From assembly GCF_000235625.1 (NCBI RefSeq), contig NZ_AGTR01000014.1, positions 171,485-235,484 on the forward strand: a stretch of 64,000 nucleotides of DNA. Reading direction: 5' to 3'. The DNA comes from Marinobacter manganoxydans MnI7-9 (GTDB lineage: Bacteria > Pseudomonadota > Gammaproteobacteria > Pseudomonadales > Oleiphilaceae). The position numbers and the translations under genes are program-made. The notes under the pieces were generated by a model. The model worked only from the letters and a program-made list of their open reading frames with translations, searched no databases and had not been told where the DNA came from. This document shows positions 19,557-29,661 of this stretch, in pieces. The stretch's first letter is position 1, and the number at the start of each line of letters is the position of its first letter.

Positions 19557-21257
19557 ATGAACGGCGCACAGCACATTCTTGACGCGTTCCACCGCCACAA
19601 CATCAGCACGGTTTTCGGGTATCCGGGCGGCTGCATCATGCCGCTATACGACGCGCTGGTGGACGATGTGGGCGTGGAGCATGTGCTGTGCCGCCATGAA
19701 CAGGGCTGCGCCCTGGCGGCAGACGGCTACGCCCGGGCCAGTGGCAAGCTGGGCGTCTGCATTGCCACGTCGGGCCCCGGCGCCACCAACCTGATCACCG
19801 GCGTTGCCAACGCGCACCGGGATTCCATTCCCATGCTGGTGATCACCGGCCAGGTTCCCTCGGGCCTGATCGGCACCGACGCCTTCCAGGAAACCGACGT
19901 ACTGGGCATGACCCTGGGCATCGTTAAACACAGCTACCTGATCGATGATGCCAACAGCCTGCCGACCATCATGGAAGAGGCGATCGAACTGGCTCAGAGC
20001 GGTCGCCCCGGGCCGGTCTGGATTGATATCCCCAAGGACCTGTTGCTGTCCGAAGCGGCCGATGCGCCCTTCCCCCAGCCTGAAGCCCGTGAAACAGCTT
20101 CAACCGACCTGACGGAAGCCCTGGCGATGCTGCGCGCCGCCCGCAAGCCCCTGCTTTACACCGGCGGTGGCATCAGCCTGGCCCACGCCGAGGACAGCTT
20201 CCGGGCCTTTGCCGAATCCTCCGCCCTGCCCGCGGTTGTGACTCTGAAGGGCATCGGCAACCCCGGCAAACACAATCCTTATAACCTAGGCATGCTGGGC
20301 ATGCACGGTTCCCGGGCAGCCAACAAGGCGGTCGACGAGTGCGACCTGCTGCTGGTTATCGGCGCGCGCCTTGATGATCGCGCCACCGGCAAACTGGATG
20401 GCTTTGCGCCCAACGCCAGGATGATCCACATTGATGCTGATGCCGCCGAAATCAACAAACTGCGCGGCGCCGATCTGGCCATCCGCGGCGACCTGAACGA
20501 GATACTGAAATCACTGGCGGACGCATTGCAGGCCGAGCCACTGGCCATCAGTGATTGGCAGAAACAGTGCCGCACCTGGCACACCACCGGTGGCTTCCAT
20601 GCGGCCGACAACGATGATCCGATGGCCCCGATCACCGGCCCGGCTTTCATCCGCCAGCTCTCCCGGATTGCCCCGGACGACACCGTCATCGCCTGCGACG
20701 TTGGCCAGCACCAGATGTGGGTAGCCCAGCACTACGAATTCGACCACCCACGGCACCACCTCACCAGTGGCGGCCTCGGCACCATGGGCTTCGGCCTGCC
20801 TGCTGCCATCGGCGCCCAGTTTGCGGATCGCAACAGCACCGTCATCAACGTCACCGGCGATGGCTCGTTCATGATGAACGCCCAGGAACTGGCCACCATC
20901 CGCCGCTACAACCTGCCGGTAAAACTGATCGTCATGGACAACCAGTGCCTGGGCATGGTCCGCCAGCAGCAGGAACTGTTCTACAACAACCGCGAAAGCC
21001 AGATAAACCTGGACGACAACCCCGACTTCGTCGCCATGGCCCGGGCCTTCGACATTCCGGCCCTGCACATCGAACGCACCGACCAGATCCGCCGCGGCAT
21101 CGAAACCATCCTGGCCTACAACGGCCCGATGCTGCTGCACGTTGCCATCAGCCGTGAAGAAAACGTATGGCCCATCGTCAAACCCGGCGCAAGCAACACA
21201 GACATGATCGACGAAACCGCCCGCACCGCAAAAGCCAGCAAGGAGCAAGTTGCATGA
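19557..21257 (+). CDS. ilvG: Acetolactate synthase large subunit, AHAS II type
   Basis: A 566-residue thiamine-diphosphate enzyme that condenses two pyruvates to acetolactate, or pyruvate with 2-ketobutyrate, the first common step to Val, Leu and Ile. The catalytic Glu is in CRHEQGCALAADGYARASG, the ThDP/Mg site is GDGSFMMNAQELATI with downstream MDNQ, and FAD-domain signatures lie between. The preceding Val/Leu leader and the ACT partner immediately downstream (ATGA overlap) identify an ilvGM-type isozyme rather than ilvBN or ilvIH. The frame is intact, unlike ilvG of E. coli K-12. ilvEDA do not follow. Expression is probably set by attenuation. Confidence 0.92.
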   Translation: MNGAQHILDAFHRHNISTVFGYPGGCIMPLYDALVDDVGVEHVLCRHEQGCALAADGYARASGKLGVCIATSGPGATNLITGVANAHRDSIPMLVITGQVPSGLIGTDAFQETDVLGMTLGIVKHSYLIDDANSLPTIMEEAIELAQSGRPGPVWIDIPKDLLLSEAADAPFPQPEARETASTDLTEALAMLRAARKPLLYTGGGISLAHAEDSFRAFAESSALPAVVTLKGIGNPGKHNPYNLGMLGMHGSRAANKAVDECDLLLVIGARLDDRATGKLDGFAPNARMIHIDADAAEINKLRGADLAIRGDLNEILKSLADALQAEPLAISDWQKQCRTWHTTGGFHAADNDDPMAPITGPAFIRQLSRIAPDDTVIACDVGQHQMWVAQHYEFDHPRHHLTSGGLGTMGFGLPAAIGAQFADRNSTVINVTGDGSFMMNAQELATIRRYNLPVKLIVMDNQCLGMVRQQQELFYNNRESQINLDDNPDFVAMARAFDIPALHIERTDQIRRGIETILAYNGPMLLHVAISREENVWPIVKPGASNTDMIDETARTAKASKEQVA

Positions 21258-21532
21258 ACCCGCAAAGCCAGCCATCAACGCCCAGCTACACCATCAACTG
21301 CCGCATGACCCACGAAGCCGCCGCCCTGGAGCGGCTCTGCCAGGTGGTCCGCATCCGCGGGTTCCGGATTGCCACCATGGCGGTTGAAACCGCTGGCGAG
21401 CATCTGGATATCGCACTGACTTTGGAGGGTACAAGGCCGATTGCCATGTTGCAGTCGCAACTGGAGAAGCTGCACACGGTTGCCGAGGTTGCCCTCGCGG
21501 CTGGATCTGTGGCCCGGTCTCGTTCGGCCTGA
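21254..21532 (+). CDS. ilvM: Acetolactate synthase small subunit, ACT domain
   Basis: A 92-residue single ACT domain protein. The ATG at 21254 overlaps the ilvG stop (ATGA) and follows AAGGAG by 8 bases. The core TINCRMTHEAAALERLCQVV and IRGFRIATMAVE matches IlvM-type regulatory subunits; its short length is typical of AHAS II, which is usually less sensitive to valine. It would activate and stabilise IlvG in the cytosol. Confidence 0.87.
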   Translation: MNPQSQPSTPSYTINCRMTHEAAALERLCQVVRIRGFRIATMAVETAGEHLDIALTLEGTRPIAMLQSQLEKLHTVAEVALAAGSVARSRSA

Positions 21533-21612
21533 GACTTTGGGGGGTATCGTCCTTTCCTAGCCTGAGGTTTGGCGGGCGTGGTCTTTCTGTAGCCTGAGAT
21601 TTGGCGGGCAGG
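21527..21612 (+). repeat. Degenerate tandem repeat of about 33 bp at the ilvM end
   Basis: GCCTGAG followed by TTTGG recurs at 21527, 21560 and 21592. The second and third copies, GCCTGAGGTTTGGCGGGC and GCCTGAGATTTGGCGGGC, differ at one position. The first copy includes the ilvM stop codon. Confidence 0.5.
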
Positions 21613-21703
21613 TACGGGGGTGGGGGTATCTTTTCTTCGGGGAAAACAACTCGCTGCGCTCAGACATCTTTTCCCTGTCAGAAAAAATACCCCCACCCCC
21701 TAC
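21613..21703. repeat. Long-hairpin dispersed repeat, family 2, copy 1 (inverted)
   Basis: Outer arms GGGGGTGGGGGTAT and ATACCCCCACCCCC pair across about 60 bases. The loop contains CTCGCTGCGCTCAGAC, the reverse of the core seen in the facing copy at 21853-21940. Chance ORFs through it encode SERSEFFF-like peptides and are not genes. Confidence 0.75.
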
Positions 21704-21740
21704 CGACGGGCAGCAGCGATAATTCTAAAGGGAATATTTC

Positions 21741-21805
21741 GTAGGATTAGCGAAGCGTAATCCGACAAAACCCGTTGGATTACGCCTGCGGCTAATCCAA
21801 CCTAC
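21741..21805. repeat. Intergenic inverted repeat, GTAGG...CCTAC type
   Basis: GTAGGATTAGCGAAGCGTAA at the left pairs imperfectly with the right arm ending GCTAATCCAACCTAC, giving a roughly 30-bp hairpin. Sequences of this type (GTAGG...TAATCC/GGATTA...CCTAC) are frequent between genes in gammaproteobacteria. Confidence 0.65.
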
Positions 21806-21852
21806 AAAAGCACAAAAATCCTTAAACCGGTGAACCCGTGTTGCACGTCGGC

Positions 21853-21940
21853 GCGGGGTGGCAGGTGGATTTTTCGCCGGAAAAAGGTGTCTGAGCGAAG
21901 CGAGTTCTTTTTCCAAGAAAAACTCCACCTGCCACCCCGC
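21853..21940. repeat. Long-hairpin dispersed repeat, family 2, copy 2
   Basis: Left arm GCGGGGTGGCAGGTGGATTT pairs with the right arm ending CCACCTGCCACCCCGC. The loop holds GTCTGAGCGAAGCGAG. Nearly identical, including the flank GCCCGCCCCT...CAGGCTACAA, to the copy at 29526-29613. Together with 21613-21703 it forms an inverted pair filling the ilvM-cynS gap. Confidence 0.75.
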
Positions 21941-21986
21941 AGGCCCGCCCCTCAACCAACAGGCTACAAAGGCGGGCTCTTCCGAT

Positions 21987-22430
21987 TTACCAGGCTTTGT
22001 AAGGCAGGAACTTCCCGTTCATAGTCACGACCACACGGTCGCCCTTCGGATTCTCTTCCTTCTCGATGTCCATGGTGAAATCGATGGCACTCATGATGCC
22101 GTCGCCGAACTTCTCATGGATGAGCTCTTTTATAGTGTCGCCGTAGACACCCACCACTTCGTACAAACGGTAAATCAGCGGATCCTGCGGAACGGCGCCG
22201 TCCCAGGCTTTTTTGGGGCAGACCTGCAGGGCTTCGGCTATCGGCTTGTCCAGGTCGAGGACTTCGCACAGGGCAAAGGCCTTGTCTTCGGTGAGGCTGT
22301 TCATACCCAGGGCCGCTGAGGTGGTGAACACCGGGGATAGGCCGATGGTTTCGGCGATGGCTTCCCAGGTCATTCCCTTGGACACTTTGGCTTCCAGGAT
22401 TTTGGCGGTCATCAGTTCTTTGTTCATCAT
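21987..22430 (-). CDS. cynS: Cyanate hydratase (cyanase)
   Basis: A 147-residue cyanase, the usual length. It converts cyanate and bicarbonate to ammonia and CO2 as a decamer in the cytosol. The catalytic triad is visible at Arg88, Glu91 (PLIYRLYEVVGVYG) and Ser114 (GDGIMSAIDF). The N-terminal half is the POU-like helical domain. Two adjacent ATG codons exist; GAGAGG lies 8 bases before the first. It is last in a cynABD-S operon downstream of the ABC transporter, so cyanate imported by the transporter would be hydrolysed here as a nitrogen source. Confidence 0.95.
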   Translation of the reverse strand: MMNKELMTAKILEAKVSKGMTWEAIAETIGLSPVFTTSAALGMNSLTEDKAFALCEVLDLDKPIAEALQVCPKKAWDGAVPQDPLIYRLYEVVGVYGDTIKELIHEKFGDGIMSAIDFTMDIEKEENPKGDRVVVTMNGKFLPYKAW

Positions 22431-22457
22431 GGCTGTTTCCTCTCTTGGGTTTTAACG

Positions 22458-23372
22458 TCAGGCATTCACCGCACGGGCGGCAGTCTCAGATTCGGATTCG
22501 GTTTCAGAGTCGGCAGACGCTGGCGTGGACTGGGCAACGCCTTTGGCGGGTTCGACGATTTTCGGGGTGCCGTCTTTTTCCGGCAGAGCCGAGCCGCTTC
22601 GGTTGACCAGGAAGTCCACCAGGTAGTCCCGGGTTTTGTGGTAGGCCGGGTTCTGGAAGATGGTGGCCCGGGCCCGCGGGTGCGGAATGTCCACTTTCAC
22701 GCTCTCAGCGATGCGGGCGTTGGGGCCGTTCGACATCAGGAAGATGCGGTCAGACAGTAGAATGGCTTCGTCCACATCGTGGGTGATCATGAACACGGTC
22801 TGGCGGGTTTCTTCCCAGATTTTCACCAGCTCGTCCTGAATCACACCCCGGGTGAGCGCATCCAGCGCGCCGAAAGGCTCGTCCAGCAGCAGGAGTTCCG
22901 GCTGGGTGGCGAAGGCCCGGGCGATACTCACCCGCTGACGCATACCGCCGGACAGCTGGGACGGCTTGCGGTTCAGGGCGTGGTCCAGGCCCACCATCTT
23001 CAGGTAGCGTTCGCTGTGCTCTTTCACCTTTTCCTTGGACCACTCCGGCCAGCGGGCGCGCACGGCGAAGACGATGTTGTTCAGGGTGGTTTTCCAGGGC
23101 AGCAGGCTGTAGTTCTGGAACACAACCCCGCGCTCAAGGCCTGGGCCTTTGATTTCCTTGCCGTTCATCACCACGTTGCCGGCGCTGGCTTCGTCCAGGC
23201 CTGCCAACACGTTCAGGATGGTGGATTTGCCGCAACCGGAGTGGCCGATGATGCAAACAAACTCACCTTTCTCCAGGGCAAAGCGGATATCCTCGAAGAC
23301 GGTCAGCTCACCGCCCTGGCCGTCCGGATAGACTTTGGACAGGCCATCTACTTCCAGGAATGATTTACTCAT
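22458..23372 (-). CDS. cynD: ABC transporter ATP-binding protein, NrtD/CynD type
   Basis: A 304-residue ATPase energising cyanate or nitrate uptake. Walker A GHSGCGKST, Q-loop QNYSLLPWKT, signature LSGGMRQRV, Walker B LLLDEPFGALD and the switch His in MITHDVDEA are all present. An additional C-terminal tail (about 250-304, acidic and Ser/Thr rich) is longer than in most NrtD proteins. The gene lies between the permease and cynS. The symbol is assigned by operon context. Confidence 0.87.
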   Translation of the reverse strand: MSKSFLEVDGLSKVYPDGQGGELTVFEDIRFALEKGEFVCIIGHSGCGKSTILNVLAGLDEASAGNVVMNGKEIKGPGLERGVVFQNYSLLPWKTTLNNIVFAVRARWPEWSKEKVKEHSERYLKMVGLDHALNRKPSQLSGGMRQRVSIARAFATQPELLLLDEPFGALDALTRGVIQDELVKIWEETRQTVFMITHDVDEAILLSDRIFLMSNGPNARIAESVKVDIPHPRARATIFQNPAYHKTRDYLVDFLVNRSGSALPEKDGTPKIVEPAKGVAQSTPASADSETESESETAARAVNA

Positions 23373-23427
23373 AACAGGTCTCCATTCGGAGGGTTGAGGC
23401 CGGCACCGGAAACCGGTGCCGGACCGC

Positions 23428-24255
23428 TCATTCTTTGTATTCCACCAGTTTCTGGGCCTTGCCCAGGGCCAGGTCGAGCAGCATGCCCACCACCCCGATC
23501 ATCAGGATGGAGAAGATCACACTGGCCAGATCCAGGTTGTTCCATTCGTTCCACACGTAGTAGCCAATGCCGGTGCCGCCCACGAGCATTTCCGCGGCCA
23601 CGATGACCAGCCAGGCAATGCCAATCGAGATCCGCATGCCGGTCAGAATGGTGGGTGCTGCGGCCGGCAGGATCACCGTAATGGCGGTGCGCAGTGGGCC
23701 GAGTTCGTGGGTGCGGGCCACGTTGACCCAGTCCTGCCTCACGTTCGCCACACCAAAGGCGGTGTTCAGAAGCATTGGCCAGATCGAGCAGATGAAGATC
23801 ACAAAGATCGCTGAGGCATCGGAGTCCTGGATGATGAACAGGGCCAGGGGCATCCAGGCCAGCGGCGAAATTGGCCGCAGCACCTGGATGTAAGGGTTCA
23901 GGGCCTTGTACATCAGCGGCGACATGCCGATCAGGAACCCGACGGGCAGCGCAATGGCCATGGCCGCCAGGTAGCCGGTCAATACCCGGTACACCGAATA
24001 GGCCAGCTGGATGCCGATGCCCTTGTCGTTGGCGCCGGCGTCATAGAACGGATCGGACAACTCCGCCCAGGCCAGCTTGATCACCGCCGAGGGTGGCGGC
24101 ACCCGGGATTCCTGCTCCACACCACCCATCAGCATTTCGTATTCGGTCAGTCCTGTCTGGGCCTCCGGGGGCTGGGTTGCCATTTCCCAGAGCCCCAGGG
24201 CCAGAATCAGGAACGACACCGACAGCAGTGCTGCCCGGACGTTCAGGGAAGCCAT
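23428..24255 (-). CDS. cynB: ABC transporter permease, NrtB/CynB type
   Basis: A 275-residue inner-membrane permease with six hydrophobic segments. The EAA loop that docks the ATPase is seen in ARTHELGPLRTAITVILPAA. The first helix is at 8-27, followed by a periplasmic stretch. Only 2 bp separate its ATG from the stop of the binding-protein gene, so translation is likely coupled. The substrate is assigned as cyanate, possibly nitrate, because cynS is in the operon. Confidence 0.87.
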   Translation of the reverse strand: MASLNVRAALLSVSFLILALGLWEMATQPPEAQTGLTEYEMLMGGVEQESRVPPPSAVIKLAWAELSDPFYDAGANDKGIGIQLAYSVYRVLTGYLAAMAIALPVGFLIGMSPLMYKALNPYIQVLRPISPLAWMPLALFIIQDSDASAIFVIFICSIWPMLLNTAFGVANVRQDWVNVARTHELGPLRTAITVILPAAAPTILTGMRISIGIAWLVIVAAEMLVGGTGIGYYVWNEWNNLDLASVIFSILMIGVVGMLLDLALGKAQKLVEYKE

Positions 24256-24257
24256 GG

Positions 24258-25679
24258 TTACACCCTCCCGATGTCGAAGCTGCGTGCGTATTCTTCGGCA
24301 CGATCAGAATCGAACGTCTTGCCCATGATGGTGTGGGTCTTGTAGGTCTTGTCCGGAGCGGTGTAACCCAGTTCTTCCATGATCTTGCCGGTCTCGCTCG
24401 CCAGGTAGACCTGCTCGGCAATGCCTTTGTAGTCCACATCACCCTCGATATAACCCCAGCGCTTCATCTGGGTGAGGATCCACACGCCCATGGAGTGCCA
24501 CGGGAACGGGTCGAAGTCGATGCGGTCCGGCACGTCTTTTACCTCGCCAAGGCCATCGGCGTAGTAGCCGGTCAGCACCTGCTGAATCACCGGAACCGGC
24601 TGGTTCAGATAGTTCTTTGGCGCGATGGCTTCGGAGATTTCCTTACGGTTATCCGGATTGTTGGAGTACTGCGTCGCGTCGATGATGGCGCGCAACAGGG
24701 CGCCGTAGGTGTTCGGGTTCTGGGTCGCGAACTGCTTGCTGCAGGCAAAGGCGCAGCACGGGTGGCCTTCCCAGATGTCCTTGGTCAGCATGTGGATGAA
24801 GCCCACCTTCTCCCAAACAGCACGCTGGTTGAACGGATCCGGTGACAAGTAGCCATCCAGGTTACCGGCGCGGAGGTTGGCAACCATCTCGGGTGGCGGG
24901 ACCACACGGATCTGCACATCTTTGTCCGGGTCGATACCGTTCTCGGCCAGGTAGTAACGCAGCAGGAAGTTGTGCATGGAGTACTCGAACGGCACGCCAA
25001 ACTTGAAGCCTTTCCACTGTTTCGGGTCGCGCTTGTCCTTGTGGTCGACGTGCAGCACGATGGCCTGGCCATTGATGTTCTCAACGGCCGGCATGATGAA
25101 CGGCTCCGGTGTGGAGCCCGCGCCCATGGTCATCGCCAGGGGCATGGGAGTAAGCATATGTGAGGCGTCGTATTCGCCAGCCAGGGACTTGTCCCGGGCC
25201 ACCGCCCAACCTGCGGTCTTGGTGACGGTCACATCGAGGCCGTACCGCTCATAAAAGCCCATCGGGTGGGCCATGATGATAGGCGTGGCGCAGGTGATCG
25301 GTACAAAACCAACGTTCAGCTTGGTCTTCTCGAGCTTGCCCAGGGATTCCTTCACCGCGGCCTTGGCCTTTTCCATCGGGAACACGCTGCCCAGAACGGC
25401 CGCCGCGGTGCCCGCGCCCATCATTTTCATGAAGGCGCGCCGGCTGTGTTCGTTGTGACCAAACACCGAGCGCACCACCGCGCCTTCGATGGCGCGATCC
25501 ATCATCGCTTCTGAATCCAAATGCTCGTCAGCAACTGCCTGCTGGCCGGCAGAGGGCTTGAGATCGAGGGAAATCGACGGGGTGCTGTCGCCGGGTTTGC
25601 ACTCGGGGCAGCCGCAGGTCTTGGCATGAATCAGGGACTTGTCACCGTCAAACGGGTTTCCAAGGCTTTTCGTGGTCAT
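24258..25679 (-). CDS. cynA: Cyanate/nitrate ABC substrate-binding protein, Tat-exported
   Basis: A 473-residue NrtA/CmpA-family solute-binding protein. Unusually, the Tat signal SRRAFMKMMGAGTAAAVLGS starts near residue 79, after a polar N-terminal region with CGCPEC at about 23-28. The first ATG is supported by AGGAG 8 bases upstream, so the extension is real at sequence level; a similar layout is known in NrtA-like proteins near cynS. The mature part contains the family segments TCATPIIMAHPMGFY and NLRAGNLDGYLSPDPFNQRA, and ligand is presumably cyanate. First gene of the operon; a -24/-12 promoter lies about 120 bp upstream. Confidence 0.87.
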   Translation of the reverse strand: MTTKSLGNPFDGDKSLIHAKTCGCPECKPGDSTPSISLDLKPSAGQQAVADEHLDSEAMMDRAIEGAVVRSVFGHNEHSRRAFMKMMGAGTAAAVLGSVFPMEKAKAAVKESLGKLEKTKLNVGFVPITCATPIIMAHPMGFYERYGLDVTVTKTAGWAVARDKSLAGEYDASHMLTPMPLAMTMGAGSTPEPFIMPAVENINGQAIVLHVDHKDKRDPKQWKGFKFGVPFEYSMHNFLLRYYLAENGIDPDKDVQIRVVPPPEMVANLRAGNLDGYLSPDPFNQRAVWEKVGFIHMLTKDIWEGHPCCAFACSKQFATQNPNTYGALLRAIIDATQYSNNPDNRKEISEAIAPKNYLNQPVPVIQQVLTGYYADGLGEVKDVPDRIDFDPFPWHSMGVWILTQMKRWGYIEGDVDYKGIAEQVYLASETGKIMEELGYTAPDKTYKTHTIMGKTFDSDRAEEYARSFDIGRV

Positions 25680-25806
25680 GGCGCACTCTCCTGGGTTTGG
25701 GACCTAAGTTTTGGGTTATTTCTGCACTCTCACGGTGCAACAAAGGTGCGGCTCGGGCCCGAGGCTGGAAATGGTCGGGTCGGCTCCGCGTTCTGAGAGA
25801 GGTATC

Positions 25807-25822
25807 GCAGGGTTTGTGCCAA
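25807..25822 (-). promoter_or_regulatory. Sigma-54 promoter for the cyn operon
   Basis: On the minus strand the site reads TTGGCAC, five bases, CTGC. GG and GC are in the -24/-12 register and only one base of the -12 box departs from TTGC. It points at cynA, 128 bp away, and the divergent gene encodes a sigma-54 activator. A weaker alternative lies at 25736-25751 (GCAC then TTGCA). Confidence 0.65.
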
Positions 25823-25889
25823 GTCCGGTTATTTTTTTAACCCATTGTTTTTAAGGCATCAGGAATGAGGAGCCTGAAAACAGGAGAGC

Positions 25890-25942
25890 TACGACATTTC
25901 GTATTTCACGATTTTTCGTAGCCCGGACTGCGATTTTTCGTA
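25890..25942. promoter_or_regulatory. TTTCGTA repeats, candidate activator-binding sites
   Basis: TTTCGTA occurs three times, ending at 25903, 25920 and 25942. The first is an inverted repeat (TACGACATTTCGTA); the second and third share CGATTTTTCGTAG spaced 22 bp, two helical turns. They lie between two opposed -24/-12 elements, where enhancer sites for the activator would be expected. Confidence 0.5.
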
Positions 25943-25944
25943 GT

Positions 25945-25959
25945 TGGCACAGGGTTTGT
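25945..25959 (+). promoter_or_regulatory. Sigma-54-like promoter facing the regulator gene
   Basis: TGGCAC (25945-25950), five bases, TTGT (25956-25959). The -24 box is perfect; the -12 box has T for the final C. It precedes the regulator start by 34 bp and suggests autoregulation. Confidence 0.4.
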
Positions 25960-25992
25960 TTCTTCCTTCGGGAACTGACTCAGGAAATCGCC

Positions 25993-27892
<1,900 letters not shown>

Positions 27893-27906
<14 letters not shown>

Positions 27907-29230
27907 TGCCCATCTGGTTCAAAGCGTAAGTCACCGCGATCCATAGCAGCATTACCAGCGGCAGATAGCGGCCAACCAGGTACATCCGCCATTCCCACCA
28001 ACGGCTTTCCGTGCCCAGCACAGTCCGGATCTTCTCTGGTGGTATAAACCAGCAGAACATGGCCGCGCCCAGGACCCCTGAGAATATAATCACATTGCCG
28101 CCGGCCACCCGGTCGATCACATCCAGCACCGGCTCCCCGGCAATGTTCCACTCCAGCGGTGTGAAACTCAGCGCCGATGCTGTACCCAGCACCAGCATGA
28201 CCAGGGTAACAAGACTGACGGCCTTGCCATTGCTCAGCCGGAACTCCTCCGCCACCGCAGCAATCATCACCTTCAAACCGGCCAGACTGGAGCTGAACGC
28301 CGCCATAAAGAACAGGCTGAAAAACAGCGTGCCCACCCAGTAGCCACCAACCATGTCCTCGAACACCCGGGGCATGGTCACGAACGCAAGTTGGCTGCCT
28401 TCCGTGGGCTCCATGCCAAGGCTGAACACAAACGGAAAGATCATCCAGCCTGCCAGCAAAGCCACGCTGGTCTCCGTGCCTGCGACAATCAGACAGGCCC
28501 TGGGAACATGAGTTTGCCGGGGGATAAAACTGCCGTAGGTCACCAGATAGCCCTGGCCAATCGCCAACGTGTAGAACGCCTGACCGAAGGCGAATGCCCA
28601 AAGCTTGCCATCCGCCAGCCGGCTCCAGTCCACCTGGAAAAAGAAATCCTTGGTCTGCTCCCAACCGGGCGTTCGGCTGGCGAAGACCACCAGCCCAATC
28701 ATCACAATGATCAATACCGGCATCAGGATCTTCGACATCAGCTCAATGGCTGTCACATCCTTGGCCAGGATGATGGCGCCCAGCACGGTCACGGCGAAGA
28801 AGTACCAGAGCGAGTTATACCCGGCGGTAAAATCCCCGAACACCCGGAGATCGTCCGTTGCGGCATCCACTGCATAGCCCAGGGTCCAGCCGGTAATCAC
28901 CAGGTAATAGCTGGTAATGGCCATGGTGATCAGAACCACAAACCAGCCATAGACCACGCCAAAGCGGTTCACCTGCCGGTAAGTCTGAACGGTACTGCCC
29001 TTGGAGAGCCGCCCGGCGGACACTTCCAGAATCATGATGGGCAGAACCACCACAATCAGCGCCAGCAGGTAGGCCACCACAAAAGCGCCACCACCGTTCT
29101 CCCCCACCATGTAAGGAAACCGCCACAGGTTCCCCAGCCCCACGGCAGCGGCCGCCATGGAGGCCACAAACGCGGGCTCTGAACTCCACTGTTTACGGGA
29201 TTCCTCGATAAACTCGTGGCGCTTTCGCAC
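27893..29230 (-). CDS. Sodium-dependent transporter, NSS/SNF family
   Basis: About 445 residues with 11-12 transmembrane helices. The signature GLGNLWRFPYMVGENGGGAF in TM1 forms the Na+ and substrate site of LeuT-like transporters. The start is set at the GTG at 29230, which has GAGAAGGA 6-9 bases upstream; a TTG at 29281 would add 17 residues without a ribosome-binding site. Bacterial members carry amino acids; the specific one cannot be read from the sequence. It is monocistronic and preceded by a pair of long hairpin repeats. Confidence 0.87.
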
Positions 29231-29362
29231 GGGGTTTCCTTCTCCAATGCCGGGGAATTTCAATGCATTGAAGGCTAGCAAATCATGAGTTGGGCCGCAT
29301 GACTGATATCAAGTCAGGCTTTCTGGGAAGTCTAGAACTCAAGCCTTGGGGCTGGCCGGCGA

Positions 29363-29439
29363 TGGGGGGTACCTTTTCTTCTGGGAAAAACAACTCGCTT
29401 CGCTCAGACATTTTTTCCCGCCAGAAAAGGTACCCCCCA
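29363..29439. repeat. Long-hairpin dispersed repeat, family 2, copy 3 (inverted)
   Basis: TGGGGGGTACCTTTTCT (29363-29379) is the exact reverse complement of 29423-29439. The loop has CTCGCTTCGCTCAGAC, matching the copy at 21613-21703. Confidence 0.78.
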
Positions 29440-29525
29440 CCACCGTCCTTCGGACTAAGGGATTGGGTTCTCGGAAGAGAGAAGAAGGGAATTTGTATTT
29501 CGCGATACCTCATGGGTATCTCGGC

Positions 29526-29613
29526 GCGGGTTGGCCGGTGGATTTTTCGCCGGAAAAAGGTGTCTGAGCGAAGCGAGTTCTTTTTCCAAGAAAAACTCCA
29601 CCGGCCACCCCGC
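29526..29613. repeat. Long-hairpin dispersed repeat, family 2, copy 4
   Basis: Left arm GCGGGTTGGCCGGTGGATTT pairs with the right arm ending CCACCGGCCACCCCGC. The interior GTCTGAGCGAAGCGAGTTCT is identical to the copy at 21853-21940. It forms an inverted pair with 29363-29439; the pair fills the gap between the divergently placed transporter and thiolase ends. Confidence 0.78.
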
Positions 29614-29661
29614 AAGCCCGCCCCTAAACAGGCAGGCTACAACGAGGACAACTCCACCAAA

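Noticed and set aside
21830-22024. Small ORFs with SERSEFFFQEK-like peptides near 21.6-21.9 and 29.3-29.8 kb
   Set aside because: They translate the hairpin repeat family in either direction and share sequence only because of the repeat.
25736-25751. Second -24/-12-like element before cynA
   Set aside because: It has CC for the conserved GG at -24; the element at 25807-25822 is a much better match.
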